Translations under genes and position numbers: made by a program
Notes under the pieces: model-generated
The model's input: only the letters and a program-made list of their open reading frames with translations
Told to the model about the DNA's origin: nothing
The model's database searches: none
In this document: piece by piece, positions 17,236 through 26,755 of the stretch
Numbering within the stretch: position 1 is the first letter of the stretch
How the letters are laid out: each line of letters begins with the position of its first letter
Origin: Methylovorus mays
GTDB taxonomy: Bacteria > Pseudomonadota > Gammaproteobacteria > Burkholderiales > Methylophilaceae
Assembly (NCBI RefSeq): GCF_020531915.1
Contig: NZ_JAJAVG010000008.1
Coordinates: 124,001-188,000, forward strand
Reading direction: 5' to 3'
DNA: 64,000 nucleotides

Positions 17236-18015
17236 CTACAGACCGAGCAAGACTGGGAACTCGCGTATGGATGGAATGATCCGGTCAGGTTGGATAGACG
17301 AAGCATCACAGTATGCCTGGCGATATTTTCCCGTCTGCACCAGCACGCCATGCAAGCCCGCCTGTTGGGCACCCGCAATATCGGCATCAATATCATCGCC
17401 AATGAGCACGGCATCACATGCCGCCACACCCATACTGATCAAGGCCATGGCAAAAAAATCGGCAGAGGGTTTGCCCATCAGCGTGGTCTGCACTCCACTG
17501 GCGTATTCCAGACCCGTGATAAAAGCCCCGATATCCATCTGCAAACCATGCTCGGTTTGCCAGTAGCGATTCTTGTGAATGGCGATCAGCTTGGCCCCAC
17601 GCATCAGGCAGTTGAATACTTCATTCAGCAGACGGTACGACCAGGCATCGCCAATATCGCCAATCACAATGAATTCAGCGTCAGTATCTGACTGGCGAAA
17701 ATCGGCAAAATCCTGCATGACGTCTTCCGCCAGCAGAAACCGGCAGACCGGATCACTCTGCCGCATCAGATATAAACGCGCCGCCTGTGTGGCGCTGATG
17801 ATCTCGCCCGTATCGACAGCAAAGCCCAGGCTGGCCAGCTTTGCCTGCAATGATGTCAGCGATAGCGTGCTGGTATTGGTAACAAACCGACAAGGCAACC
17901 CTGCGTTGCGAATGCGGTCTACCGCATCCACCGCCCCCTCCACCGGCTTGCCGCCGATATAGAGCACACCGTCGAGATCAAACAGCACGCCCTTGATGGC
18001 ATTTAGCGGCTCCAT
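17236..18015 (-). CDS. HAD-IIA family sugar-phosphatase-like hydrolase
   Basis: 259 aa from the ATG at 18015 (AAAGGAG upstream). HAD motifs: nucleophile in GVLFDLDGVLYIGG, motif II in RFVTNTSTLS, Lys in LMGKPSADFF, and motif III/IV in VLIGDDIDADIAGAQQAG. The cap domain and motif spacing are those of the NagD/LHPP-like class, which removes phosphate from small phosphorylated compounds; the substrate is not assigned. It lies 42 bases after the PAP2 gene on the same strand and is probably co-transcribed with it. Confidence 0.85.
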   Translation of the reverse strand: MEPLNAIKGVLFDLDGVLYIGGKPVEGAVDAVDRIRNAGLPCRFVTNTSTLSLTSLQAKLASLGFAVDTGEIISATQAARLYLMRQSDPVCRFLLAEDVMQDFADFRQSDTDAEFIVIGDIGDAWSYRLLNEVFNCLMRGAKLIAIHKNRYWQTEHGLQMDIGAFITGLEYASGVQTTLMGKPSADFFAMALISMGVAACDAVLIGDDIDADIAGAQQAGLHGVLVQTGKYRQAYCDASSIQPDRIIPSIREFPVLLGL

Positions 18016-18057
18016 GATGACTCCTTTCTGCATACGAATAACACTTGCATGCAAGCA

Positions 18058-18690
18058 TCAACGATGCCAACTCTCTCCACGTTTACCTTCCCTCAATACG
18101 ACGAGCCTGGTAGCCCAATACACGAGGATGCCGATATAGGTACCAGCAATCACATCACTCACATAATGATAGTTTGTCGCTACCAGCGCGGCAGCCAATA
18201 ACGAAGCCCCTATAAAATACCCACTGCGCCAGCGGGGATAAAACTGCCAGAACGCCATGAATATCGTCATGAATACCACCATGTGGCCGGATGGAAAGCT
18301 GTCATAACCAGACTTACCCATCTGAAACCAGTGTGGCTGGAACCCCTCTGGACTGGACAACCACAAACGAACCTCTATACGGGCAAATGCAAGCTTGAGG
18401 ATATTCTTGGCGATGAAAGCGACTGGCAACACTACACCCAGCAACAGAAAAAAGTTTCGCCGCGGGCTATGTTCTCCCAGCCATCGCAGATAGAAATAAC
18501 AAGAGAAGCTGATGGTAGATCCAGCAAGCACTACCCAAAACAGATGGCTGGGCAGATTGCTGGTGTATTCACGGAATGGCGCATAACTGAGAAAATTCGC
18601 CTTGATCCAGAGCGCGACAGGCGCATCCACATAAAAAATCGCCAGCAAACTCGACACGAGCACCACCAGCGTCAACTTCATGTCACGCAT
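18058..18690 (-). CDS. PAP2-family membrane phosphatase
   Basis: 210 aa with about six membrane segments. Motifs of the lipid phosphatase / acid phosphatase superfamily are present: a motif-1 region KNILKLAFARIEVR, motif 2 DSFPSGHMV, and motif 3 YHYVSDVIAG, with His in motifs 2 and 3 as catalytic residues. Motif 1 has no obvious RP, so it is slightly unusual. Likely substrates are phosphatidic acid, undecaprenyl pyrophosphate or lipid A groups; this cannot be decided here. Followed by the HAD phosphatase gene. Confidence 0.82.
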   Translation of the reverse strand: MRDMKLTLVVLVSSLLAIFYVDAPVALWIKANFLSYAPFREYTSNLPSHLFWVVLAGSTISFSCYFYLRWLGEHSPRRNFFLLLGVVLPVAFIAKNILKLAFARIEVRLWLSSPEGFQPHWFQMGKSGYDSFPSGHMVVFMTIFMAFWQFYPRWRSGYFIGASLLAAALVATNYHYVSDVIAGTYIGILVYWATRLVVLREGKRGESWHR

Positions 18691-18843
18691 GTAGCCTGCC
18701 CCTTACCTCTAACCATGTCCGCCACCAAGGGCATGCAAATTTTCCTGACCATGGCAGGAGTTTAGCCGACCCGTGCTGGTGCGTCGATAATGCAAAGACG
18801 AATTGCAGGCCCATGCACCAGCACAGGCATCAACGTAGACATA

Positions 18844-18873
18844 AAAAAGGCTGACATGGAAGTCAGCCTTTTT
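18844..18873. terminator. Intrinsic terminator downstream of the BON-domain gene
   Basis: AAAAAGGCTGAC-ATGGAA-GTCAGCCTTTTT, a twelve-pair stem with GC core and A/T flanks on both sides, 30 bases after the BON-domain gene stop. Strong on the minus strand and usable on either. Confidence 0.9.
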
Positions 18874-18902
18874 GTTGCCGGTTATCCGGCTTCTTGCAGC
18901 AG

Positions 18903-19211
18903 TTACTCTGCCACAACAATTTCATTCTTGACGGCGGTTACGCCCTTCACGCCTTTGGCAAGCAATACTGCCTTTTCAGCTTCTTTTTTGCTCTTGGCAG
19001 TGCCGGATAACTCGACCAGACCATTGCTGTCGGTTTCCACCTTGATATCACTGGCACTTACCAACTTATCCTTGGCAAACTCGGCTTTCACCTTGGTGGT
19101 GATCACAGTATCACTCAACTTGGTGGAAACGGCGTCACCGTCTGCGGCGAAACCACTCAATGGCATTACCAGCGCACTTACCAACAGCAGAGCTTTTAAA
19201 TTCGTTTTCAT
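18903..19211 (-). CDS. Periplasmic BON-domain protein (OsmY-like)
   Basis: 102 aa with a signal peptide (MKTNLKALLLVSALVMPLSGFA) and a single BON domain (about 33-100: DTVITTKVKAEFAKD, GLVELSGTAKS, VKGVTAVKNEIVV). BON domains bind membranes or phospholipids, and OsmY has two; this one has a single copy. It is probably induced by envelope or osmotic stress (family inference). Single-gene unit ending in a strong terminator. Confidence 0.85.
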   Translation of the reverse strand: MKTNLKALLLVSALVMPLSGFAADGDAVSTKLSDTVITTKVKAEFAKDKLVSASDIKVETDSNGLVELSGTAKSKKEAEKAVLLAKGVKGVTAVKNEIVVAE

Positions 19212-19337
19212 ATCGTTTCCTTATAATGGGTTGTTGTTGAAGACGAGTCCATTGTGAAAGAAACCGACATAATGACGAATAAGCCAGCCGCTGATTCTCA
19301 TGTCAGAGAACGCTTACCAAGCTGTAGGCTTGGCGCC

Positions 19338-19874
19338 CTACTTCAATATTTCGCGCGTGACTTCCACGCTCGCCTCACCATCACTTAACCATACCTGCCC
19401 ATCCTGTATCGTGCATTGCAGATTCATGCTGCGCTGTGCCAATGCGGCCAGCGCCTGCGTGGTCTCCTGCGGCATACTGTAAACCCGCAGGTTGCTGAGC
19501 CGGGCAAAGCCGGAAGCATTCTGTGCAAACCACATCTCCGCAGTGCGCCCACCATAGGCATACACGACTACCTCATCGGCGCGACCACATGCCTTGCGTA
19601 TCAATTTCTCGTCCGGCAGGCCGACGTCGATCCATTGCTCAATGCGGCCGGTCAAATCGCGCCGCCAAAGATCCGCCTCCTCATCGTCCGTCATGCCCTG
19701 ACCAAACGCCAATTGCTCATCTGCATGCAAGGCAAACGCCAGCAAGCGCACCATCATGCGCTCATCCGTCTCCGATGGATGCCGCGCCAAGGTCAATGCA
19801 TGATCCTGATAGTAATGTCGTTCCATGTCGGCAATCTGCAGACTGGCTTTGAATACGGTGGATTTAAGGGCCAT
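19338..19874 (-). CDS. yaeQ: YaeQ family protein
   Basis: 178 aa, full length for the family. Recognised by MALKSTVFKASLQIADMERH, ARHPSETDERMMVRLLAF and LPDEKLIRKACGRADEV. The fold is a variant PD-(D/E)xK nuclease-like core, and the conserved Glu/Asp/Lys positions seem kept, but no reaction is established. E. coli YaeQ was once linked to RfaH-like suppression, which remains unclear. Confidence 0.88.
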   Translation of the reverse strand: MALKSTVFKASLQIADMERHYYQDHALTLARHPSETDERMMVRLLAFALHADEQLAFGQGMTDDEEADLWRRDLTGRIEQWIDVGLPDEKLIRKACGRADEVVVYAYGGRTAEMWFAQNASGFARLSNLRVYSMPQETTQALAALAQRSMNLQCTIQDGQVWLSDGEASVEVTREILK

Positions 19875-19965
19875 AAAAACAATCTTGATGAATCAATTAG
19901 AAAAACACGATTAAAACTGCAATGTACAAAAAACAGCGTCCGGGCCAAGACCACGCATGCTTGCG

Positions 19966-20865
19966 TCAGACTTGATCGGCTTGCCGTTGCACTTTAAAGA
20001 AAGCGCGAATGGCAGACTCGTCCTCATCGCCGAAAAAACGCGTCGAATGTGTCACTTTCTTGTTATTGGCCAGCAACGCCGCAGGCGAACTCGGCAAGCC
20101 TCGCCAGCGCAGCCCCATAGGGAAAGCTCCTGTTGCAAAATCGCCGTGCCGCAGCCCGACCGAATATATCAGAAGACCAAAAATATGATCTTCCTGCAGC
20201 TCGCTCCAAAAAAACTCTTCTCGTGCCAGCAACTGATGTTGTATCAGTCTCCGAACACATTCACTACTGACAAAATAAGCACCTCCCAGGCAGTGCTCTC
20301 CGGGTTCATAACCGTGTTGGATACTGCGTCTGGATAATCGGTAGAGAAACCACCAGCTTTTCCAGGCACCAGGATGGAATATCAAGGCCATGTTGATCTT
20401 GAGCTTATGCGCCAATTTGCGGCGCGGCCAGGAAAAGTCCCTTGCCTCTCCGTTGCAATCAACGCGGCATGAACCAAGCATGCCAAGCTCAGGATGTTGG
20501 GCAAACCATGCAATGGCATCTTTTTCCGGATGATGGCCGATGACCAATGCGTCGGTATCCAGCCGCAGCAACACCTTGAACCCATAATGCGCATAGGCAT
20601 AAGCAAAGCCACGCGAGAGGTTGATATACAGGCCAGCCTCTTTCCCCATGTTACCTTGGGTAGTGATGACATCCACGGTATCGAACACCTCAGCCAGGCC
20701 AGCGCAAAGAGCATCTCCAGTATCATCCAGCACAATGATGACATGGGCCGAAGTGATGTAATGACGGATGCTCTCTATCGTATCCACCACATACGCGAGT
20801 TTGCATGTCGGCCCCACGGGCAGTACAACGGCAAGTTCAACATTTTTCTTGGCAACATTTTGCAT
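19966..20865 (-). CDS. GT-A-type glycosyltransferase-like protein
   Basis: 299 aa, soluble, no signal peptide or membrane span. Features of a GT-A fold: beta-strand AVVLPVGPTCKLAYVVDTI at the N-terminus, VIIVLDDTGDA, a DxD-type LRLDTDALVIG near residue 100, GMLGSCRVD, and an acceptor-side GGAYFVSSECVRRLI. Family 2-like, but I cannot name a specific family. The neighbours YaeQ and tRNA-Lys/ffh give no context, so donor and acceptor are unknown; it may glycosylate a surface molecule. Confidence 0.65.
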   Translation of the reverse strand: MQNVAKKNVELAVVLPVGPTCKLAYVVDTIESIRHYITSAHVIIVLDDTGDALCAGLAEVFDTVDVITTQGNMGKEAGLYINLSRGFAYAYAHYGFKVLLRLDTDALVIGHHPEKDAIAWFAQHPELGMLGSCRVDCNGEARDFSWPRRKLAHKLKINMALIFHPGAWKSWWFLYRLSRRSIQHGYEPGEHCLGGAYFVSSECVRRLIQHQLLAREEFFWSELQEDHIFGLLIYSVGLRHGDFATGAFPMGLRWRGLPSSPAALLANNKKVTHSTRFFGDEDESAIRAFFKVQRQADQV

Positions 20866-21057
20866 GGGATGACCCGCCTGTTCAGGTTCTTATCTGCCGC
20901 AAACATAAAACCAACAAACAACATCATCGCCCACCAGAATGGGCACTACACCGCATCTCTACCCAGACATTAGCATAAACCTGAATCCCTATGCTGCGTT
21001 TTGGAGGACCGCATTGCGCGCGACATTAACGAAAGGCCACCAGTATTCAACGAGCAT

Positions 21058-21090
21058 AAAAAAAGGGTTACGATTTCTCGTAACCCCTTT
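21058..21090 (-). terminator. tRNA-Lys terminator
   Basis: On the minus strand, just after the tRNA 3' end, GGGTTACGA-GAAA-TCGTAACCC forms a nine-pair stem followed by seven T. The stable GAAA loop and T run make it a textbook intrinsic terminator. Confidence 0.9.
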
Positions 21091-21096
21091 TAGTGT

Positions 21097-21172
21097 TGGT
21101 GGGCTGTGCGGGGATCGAACCCACGACAAACGGATTAAAAGTCCGCTGCTCTACCAGCTGAGCTAACAGCCC
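21097..21172 (-). tRNA. tRNA-Lys (anticodon TTT)
   Basis: 76 nt including an encoded CCA. The acceptor stem GGGCTGT pairs with ACAGCCC, the D-arm reads TTAGCTCAGCTGGTAGAGC, the anticodon loop is CTTTTAA with anticodon TTT, and the T-arm contains GGTTCGATCC. All stems pair. Confidence 0.98.
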
Positions 21173-21298
21173 GGAGACTTTCGTCCCGATGTTTTCCGTT
21201 GCTTTGGAAAGCGCGCAATTATCCTGAAAAGGGCGTAGCGCGTCAACCAGAAATCAGGGAAAGTTTAGGCCCCATTCATTTGACCAAGACGCTGCGCC

Positions 21299-22651
21299 TT
21301 AGCGCATGCCAGGGAACCGACCTTGCATGGCGCGCATCATCTTGCTCATGCCGCCTTTGGAGAACATTTTCATCATCTTCTGAATTTCTTCAAACTGGTT
21401 GAGCAGGCGATTGACCTCCTGCACCTGCACACCGGCACCAGCGGCGATACGGCGTTTGCGCGTCGCCTTGATGATCTCCGGCTTGCGGCGCTCTTCGGCC
21501 GTCATGGAATTGATAATGCCTTCCATCCGACGCATGGCTTTATCGCCGGTTTCGCTGTTGATCTGGCCGGCCATGCCCGCCAGCTGTGCAGGCATTTTGT
21601 CCATCAGCGCGCCCATGCCACCCATTTTGCGCATTTGCAGCATTTGCGACTTGAAGTCTTCGAGGTCAAAGCTTTTGCCGGACTTGAGCTTGTCGGCGAC
21701 TTTTTGCGCTTCGACCATGTCGACATTTTTCTGCGCCTGCTCGATCAGCGACAGTACATCGCCCATGCCCAGCACGCGTGAAGCCATGCGCTCAGGGTGG
21801 AATACTTCCAGGCCATCGACTTTTTCGCTGACACCGACGAATTTGATCGGCTTGCCAGTGATATGGCGTACCGACAAGGCGGCACCGCCACGCGCATCGC
21901 CATCCAGCTTGGTGAGGATGACGCCCGTCAGGGGCAAGGTCTCGCCAAAGGCGCGCGCCGTATTCACGGCGTCCTGACCTTGCATGGCGTCGACCACAAA
22001 CAGGGTTTCCACCGGGTTCAGCAAGGCATGCAATTGCTGGATTTCGGCCATCATGGCTTCATCGATGCCCAAGCGGCCGGCGGTATCGAAAATCACCACA
22101 TCGTAAAAATGACGCTTGGCAAAATCGAGTACATTGGCGGCAATATCCTGCGGCTTTTGGGTGGCATTGGAATCAAAGCAATCAACATCCAGGCTCTTGG
22201 CCAGGGTTTTCAATTGCTCGATGGCGGCAGGACGATACACGTCGGCACTGGCCAGCAATACTTTCTTCTTTTGTTCCTTTAGCAGGCGCGCCAGCTTGGC
22301 TGAGGTCGTCGTTTTACCTGAACCCTGCAAACCTGCCATCAGGATAATCGCCGGAGGAACTGCTGCCAGGTTGAGCCCTACATTCTGTTCGCCCATGAGG
22401 CGCGTGAGTTCTTCATGCACCACCTGAATGACAGCCTGGCCGGGTGTCAGGCTCTGCAGCACATCGCGACCTACCGCCCGCTCCTTGACCTGGGCGATGA
22501 ATTCCTTGACCACGGGCAGGGCGACGTCAGCCTCCAGCAGCGCCATGCGCACTTCACGCATGGCATCACTGATATTTTCTTCGCTGAGACGGGCCTGGCC
22601 GCGCAGCGTCTTGACCACCTGTTGTAATCTACCGCTTAAATTTTCAAACAT
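21299..22651 (-). CDS. ffh: Signal recognition particle protein Ffh
   Basis: Binds 4.5S RNA and signal peptides of inner-membrane proteins and delivers ribosomes to FtsY and SecYEG. 450 aa. Order: N domain helices (1-90), G domain with P-loop GLQGSGKTTTSAKLA at about 104, DTAGRLGIDEAMM, TKLDGDARGGAAL, and a Met-rich M domain from about 300 (MLQMRKMGGMGALMDKMP) ending GGMSKMMRAMQGRFPGMR. The start has family-typical MFENLSGRLQ. Divergent from the CcsA-like gene, a head-to-head arrangement common in proteobacteria. Confidence 0.98.
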   Translation of the reverse strand: MFENLSGRLQQVVKTLRGQARLSEENISDAMREVRMALLEADVALPVVKEFIAQVKERAVGRDVLQSLTPGQAVIQVVHEELTRLMGEQNVGLNLAAVPPAIILMAGLQGSGKTTTSAKLARLLKEQKKKVLLASADVYRPAAIEQLKTLAKSLDVDCFDSNATQKPQDIAANVLDFAKRHFYDVVIFDTAGRLGIDEAMMAEIQQLHALLNPVETLFVVDAMQGQDAVNTARAFGETLPLTGVILTKLDGDARGGAALSVRHITGKPIKFVGVSEKVDGLEVFHPERMASRVLGMGDVLSLIEQAQKNVDMVEAQKVADKLKSGKSFDLEDFKSQMLQMRKMGGMGALMDKMPAQLAGMAGQINSETGDKAMRRMEGIINSMTAEERRKPEIIKATRKRRIAAGAGVQVQEVNRLLNQFEEIQKMMKMFSKGGMSKMMRAMQGRFPGMR

Positions 22652-22754
22652 AATCCGTGCCGAATGTAATGCGGGCCAGCGTTTAGGGGCTGAAACCGCG
22701 TGTTATAGTATTTACTTAATTCTAACCCAAGACCTGAAGACACAAGACAGCTAA

Positions 22755-23561
22755 ATGGTTGCCCTTATTCCTTTTCTGCTCACAGCCCTGATTTACAGCC
22801 TGGTCGCCATCGACTTCTGGCGTAGCGTAAAAACCTCTGACCCCGCCTCACGCCGCAAGCTGCATAGCCGGGTGCTGGCCATTGGCCTGTTGCTGCATGC
22901 AGGCCTGCTTTATAACGCCATGTTTACCGAAGGCCTGAATCTGAGTTTCGACAATGCCCTGTCGGCCATTGCCTGGCTCACGGTGCTGATCTATTGGGTC
23001 AACAACCTGCGCTACCCGCTGCAAAGCCTGCAGGCTTTTGTGCTGCCACCTGCGGCGTTTTTCGTGCTCTTGCAATACGGCATGCACGAAAACCATGTCT
23101 TGCCTTACCTGGGCAACCCATTGTTCATGGCGCATCTGGTCATTGCGATTCTGGCTTACAGCCTGTTTACCTTTGCCGCCTTGCATGCGGGCTTGATGGC
23201 GTTTGCCGAGCGCAAGCTGCATCAAAAATCCAGTCTGAGCCGCCTGCCAGAGTTTCCGCCCATTATCGTCATGGAAAAGCTGCTGTTTCGCGTGATTGCG
23301 CTGGGCTTTTTCCTGCTCACCCTCACGCTCTTGAGCGGGGCGCTGTTTTCAGAACAGATTTTTGGCCAGGCCTTGAAGTTCAATCACAAGAACCTGTTCG
23401 CCATTATCTCGTGGCTAGTCTATGGCGGCCTGCTGCTGGGCCGCCAGGCCTATGGTTGGCGCGGCAAGACCGCCATCCGCTGGACCCTCAGCGGCTTTGT
23501 GATTTTGCTGCTCGCCTATGCAGGAACCAAATTCGTACTGGAAGTCCTGCTGAATCGCTAG
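22755..23561 (+). CDS. CcsA/YpjD-like cytochrome c assembly membrane protein
   Basis: 268 aa with eight predicted membrane segments. Histidines typical of haem-handling proteins of the CcmC/CcsA superfamily occur in LLLHAGLLYN, PLFMAHLVIAIL and FNHKNLFAIISWLVYGGLL. It is the stand-alone YpjD/CorE-like protein seen next to ffh in many beta- and gammaproteobacteria. The exact role is not settled (cytochrome c assembly or divalent-cation-related). The start ATG follows a 103-base divergent promoter region. Confidence 0.85.
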   Translation: MVALIPFLLTALIYSLVAIDFWRSVKTSDPASRRKLHSRVLAIGLLLHAGLLYNAMFTEGLNLSFDNALSAIAWLTVLIYWVNNLRYPLQSLQAFVLPPAAFFVLLQYGMHENHVLPYLGNPLFMAHLVIAILAYSLFTFAALHAGLMAFAERKLHQKSSLSRLPEFPPIIVMEKLLFRVIALGFFLLTLTLLSGALFSEQIFGQALKFNHKNLFAIISWLVYGGLLLGRQAYGWRGKTAIRWTLSGFVILLLAYAGTKFVLEVLLNR

Positions 23562-23608
23562 TCTCCCGAAGGCGGCCAGCCTGCATGGAGGCCTGGCCTC
23601 GCTCAACG

Positions 23609-24277
23609 CTAGCGCAGGCTGATCACGGGCCAGCCCTCCCCTTCAGCGTAAGCTTTCAGCGTGGGGTCCGGATCGACTGCCACAGGCTTGTCCACCAGCT
23701 TCATCAGTGGCAAATCATTGTGCGAATCGCTGTAAAACCAGCTCTGCTCAAAATCCTTGAGGGTTTGCCCGCGTGCCTCCAGCCAACTGTTCAGGCGGGT
23801 AATCTTGCCTTCCTGAAAACTGGGCACACCGGTACTGCGACCGGTGAATTGACCGCCAATCTCTTCCGGCAACGTCCCAATCAGATTATCAATGCCAAAG
23901 GCCTTGGCAATCGGGCCGGTAACAAAGCTGTTGGTCGCGGTGATGATCATGAGCAAATCGCCGTTGGCGCGATGCTTTTCTACCAGTGCCCGCGCTTTGT
24001 CCGTGATCATGGGAGCGATTTTTTCCTGCATGTAGCGCGTGTGCAACTCATCCAGAAAGCTGCGCGGATGCTGGCTTAATGGTTTCAGCTGAAACTCAAG
24101 GAAAGCGTAGATATCCAGATTGCCCGCTTTATAGTCTTCATAAAACTGCAGGTTTTTTTCCAGGTGCTCCTCGCGGTTGAGCAATCCCTGTTCGATCAGG
24201 AACTGGCCCCACTGAAAATCACTATCCCCGGCCAACAGGGTGTTATCCAAATCAAAAAGTGCAAGCTGCAAAATCAT
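23609..24277 (-). CDS. HAD-IB family hydrolase (SerB-like phosphatase)
   Basis: About 223 aa. Motif I LALFDLDNTLLAGDSD, a helical cap, motif II in LMIITATNSFVTG, Lys in the RLNSWLEARGQ region, and motif III WFYSDSHNDLPLMKLVDKPVAVDPD. This is the HAD-IB class of phosphoserine- or histidinol-phosphatase-like enzymes; the exact substrate is unassigned. The start is ambiguous: the ATG at 24277 touches GGAG directly, whereas a TTG two codons later has GGAG six bases upstream. Confidence 0.85.
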   Translation of the reverse strand: MILQLALFDLDNTLLAGDSDFQWGQFLIEQGLLNREEHLEKNLQFYEDYKAGNLDIYAFLEFQLKPLSQHPRSFLDELHTRYMQEKIAPMITDKARALVEKHRANGDLLMIITATNSFVTGPIAKAFGIDNLIGTLPEEIGGQFTGRSTGVPSFQEGKITRLNSWLEARGQTLKDFEQSWFYSDSHNDLPLMKLVDKPVAVDPDPTLKAYAEGEGWPVISLR

Positions 24278-24387
24278 CTCCGTTCTGTTACGGCGTTTCA
24301 AAAATAGGTAAAGTACAAGACTTGTGCAGCCAATTCCTGGGCGCTTAAGCCTCAAGAACTCGCAGCCGCAATAAAGGTCATTCCATC

Positions 24388-25053
24388 ATGAACTTCCCGG
24401 ATCATTTATTACCCACCGAGCTGTGCTGGGCCGCCAATGCATTAAGTCTGGCGATTCTCCTGGCTTGCCTGAAAAGCGCCCCCTGGCGTCATCTGAAAGA
24501 CACCAGCCTGTTGAATGTGTTCATGGCAGGCATCGTCGGCCTCATGCTGGTATGGGCAGTTAACGCCGGGATCAAGCCTGGTCTGAATTTTCATTTGCTG
24601 GGCGCTACGCTGCTCAGCCTGATGTTTGGGCCGCAACTGGCGATTATCGCCCTGGCACTGGTCCTGCTTGGCATTACGACCTTTGGCATGGCAGGCTGGC
24701 TCAGTTATGGGCTCAATCTCATGCTCATGGTAGTGATTCCGGCGATGTTCAGTTGGGGCGTGTTCCGCTGGGTAGACCGCAAACTGCCCAACCATTTGTT
24801 TGTGTATATTTTTGTGGTCGGCTTTTTCTGTGCGGGTGTCGCCATTACCCTGTGCGGGCTCGCCAGTACTTTTGTGCTATCCGAAAGTGCCATCTACAAA
24901 CGCGAATATCTGGGCGAGCATTACTTGCCCTACTACATCTTCATGGCATGGTCCGAAGCCATGCTCACGGGCATGGCGGTAACACTGATGGCAGCCTTCA
25001 GGCCCGCGTGGCTCTCCACCTTTAACGACAAGCGCTATCTCAAAACCAAATAA
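24388..25053 (+). CDS. CbiM-like membrane protein, orphan
   Basis: 221 aa with about six membrane segments and the N-terminus MNFPDHLLPTELCW, a variant of the metal-binding start MHIPDG(L/F) of CbiM, the core component of nickel and cobalt ECF transporters. Here the second residue is Asn where CbiM has the His used to bind metal, so nickel/cobalt transport through the usual N-terminal site is doubtful. No CbiN, CbiQ or CbiO gene is nearby; flanks are a HAD phosphatase and leuA. It could be a stand-alone membrane protein with another job. Confidence 0.7.
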   Translation: MNFPDHLLPTELCWAANALSLAILLACLKSAPWRHLKDTSLLNVFMAGIVGLMLVWAVNAGIKPGLNFHLLGATLLSLMFGPQLAIIALALVLLGITTFGMAGWLSYGLNLMLMVVIPAMFSWGVFRWVDRKLPNHLFVYIFVVGFFCAGVAITLCGLASTFVLSESAIYKREYLGEHYLPYYIFMAWSEAMLTGMAVTLMAAFRPAWLSTFNDKRYLKTK

Positions 25054-25127
25054 GCCGACGCTGACCTGATTGTGCAAGGCGCTTGCCGGAATTATCTGCC
25101 AGCGTCACCGCAGAGTTTCCAGCAGCT

Positions 25128-26681
25128 TTATAGTGGCTGCGGATGCGCCCGTTCGGCGTTGGATTGCAGCTTGTTCAAGCCATTCAAGTAAGCTTTAGCC
25201 GAGGCAATCACGATATCGGTATCGGCCCCTTGGCCGTTCACAATGCGGCCACCCTTGGACAGGCGCACGGTCACTTCGCCTTGCGCATCAGTGCCACTGG
25301 TGATGTTGTTGACCGAATAAAGCTGCAATTCGGAACCACTATTGACGATGCTCTCAATGGCTTTGAATGCCGCATCTACCGGGCCACCGCCATTGGACTC
25401 TGCACGCTTTTCAAGGCCATTTTCTGTCACGGTCACAATCGCATGCGGGATTTCGCCAGTCTGCGAACACACCTGCAGATATACCAGCTTGTAGCACTCA
25501 CTGGCTTCGCCCATTACGTCATCGCTGACCAGGGCATGCAGATCTTCATCAAAAATCTCGGACTTCTTGTCCGCCAGCTCCTTAAAGCGGGCAAAGGCAG
25601 CATTCAAGGCTTCCTCGCTGTCAAGCTGGATACCTAGCTCGTTCAAACGGGTGCGGAAGGCATTGCGGCCGGACAGCTTGCCCAGCGTAAGCTTGTTGGC
25701 ACCCCAACCCACATCTTCAGCACGCATGATCTCGTAAGTCTCGCGGTGCTTCAGCACGCCATCCTGGTGGATGCCGGATTCGTGAGCAAATGCGTTGGCG
25801 CCAACCACGGCCTTGTTCGGCTGCACCGGATAACCGGTAATGGTGGAAACCAGTTTGGAGGTGGGCACGATCTGCGTGGTATCAATGCTGGTGTCGAGAT
25901 TGAATACATCGCGGCGCGTACGCACCGCCATCACAATCTCTTCCAGGCTGGCATTGCCTGCGCGCTCGCCCAGACCGTTGATCGTGCACTCGACCTGCCG
26001 TGCGCCGCCCATGACAGCCGCCAGCGAATTCGCTACCGCCATACCAAGGTCATTATGGCAATGTGTGGACCACACCACCTTGTGCGAATTAGGCACCTGC
26101 GCAATCAGCTGCTGCATGCGCTCGCCCCACAAGGCAGGAATCGAATACCCCACGGTATCCGGAACATTGATGGTCTTGGCGCCAGCATCGATCACCGCTG
26201 TAAACACCTGCACCAGAAAATCCATGTCCGAACGCACCGCATCCTCCGCGGAGAATTCTACATCGTCGGTATATTCCAGCGCCCATTTCACGGCCTGCAC
26301 CGCACGCTCCAGCACTTGCTCCGGCGTCATGCGCAGCTTGTTCTGCATATGGATAGGGCTGGTAGCAATAAAGGTATGAATGCGTCCCTTGGCAGCTGGC
26401 TTGATGGCTTCACCCGCACGGCGGATATCGTTCTCATTGGCACGCGCCAGCGAGCAAACGGTGGATTCCTTGATGATCTCGGCTATCGCATGAATCGCAT
26501 CGAAGTCCCCGGGGCTCGCCGCGGCAAAACCGGCTTCGATCACATTCACCCCCAGCTTTTCCAGCTGACGGGCAATGCGGATCTTTTCTTCCTTGGTCAT
26601 GGCAGCGCCGGGGCTCTGCTCCCCATCGCGCAAGGTGGTATCAAAAATGATTAACTGCTTGTCTTTTATCGTGTCTGACAT
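25128..26681 (-). CDS. leuA: 2-isopropylmalate synthase
   Basis: First committed step of leucine synthesis: acetyl-CoA plus 2-oxoisovalerate to 2-isopropylmalate. 517 aa, typical. Catalytic barrel with [16 protein letters not shown] at 13-28, metal-ligand [31 protein letters not shown] and [18 protein letters not shown]. The C-terminal allosteric leucine-binding domain (from about 390) is present ([20 protein letters not shown]), so feedback inhibition is expected. Upstream gene pssA is on the same strand with a 74-base gap. Confidence 0.97.
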   Translation of the reverse strand: MSDTIKDKQLIIFDTTLRDGEQSPGAAMTKEEKIRIARQLEKLGVNVIEAGFAAASPGDFDAIHAIAEIIKESTVCSLARANENDIRRAGEAIKPAAKGRIHTFIATSPIHMQNKLRMTPEQVLERAVQAVKWALEYTDDVEFSAEDAVRSDMDFLVQVFTAVIDAGAKTINVPDTVGYSIPALWGERMQQLIAQVPNSHKVVWSTHCHNDLGMAVANSLAAVMGGARQVECTINGLGERAGNASLEEIVMAVRTRRDVFNLDTSIDTTQIVPTSKLVSTITGYPVQPNKAVVGANAFAHESGIHQDGVLKHRETYEIMRAEDVGWGANKLTLGKLSGRNAFRTRLNELGIQLDSEEALNAAFARFKELADKKSEIFDEDLHALVSDDVMGEASECYKLVYLQVCSQTGEIPHAIVTVTENGLEKRAESNGGGPVDAAFKAIESIVNSGSELQLYSVNNITSGTDAQGEVTVRLSKGGRIVNGQGADTDIVIASAKAYLNGLNKLQSNAERAHPQPL

Positions 26682-26755
26682 GGTGTCTGGTCCATAAACT
26701 TGGTGATCGCTGCATCATGTGACGCAGCGAAATGCATTTGCGGAGATAACTAAAT

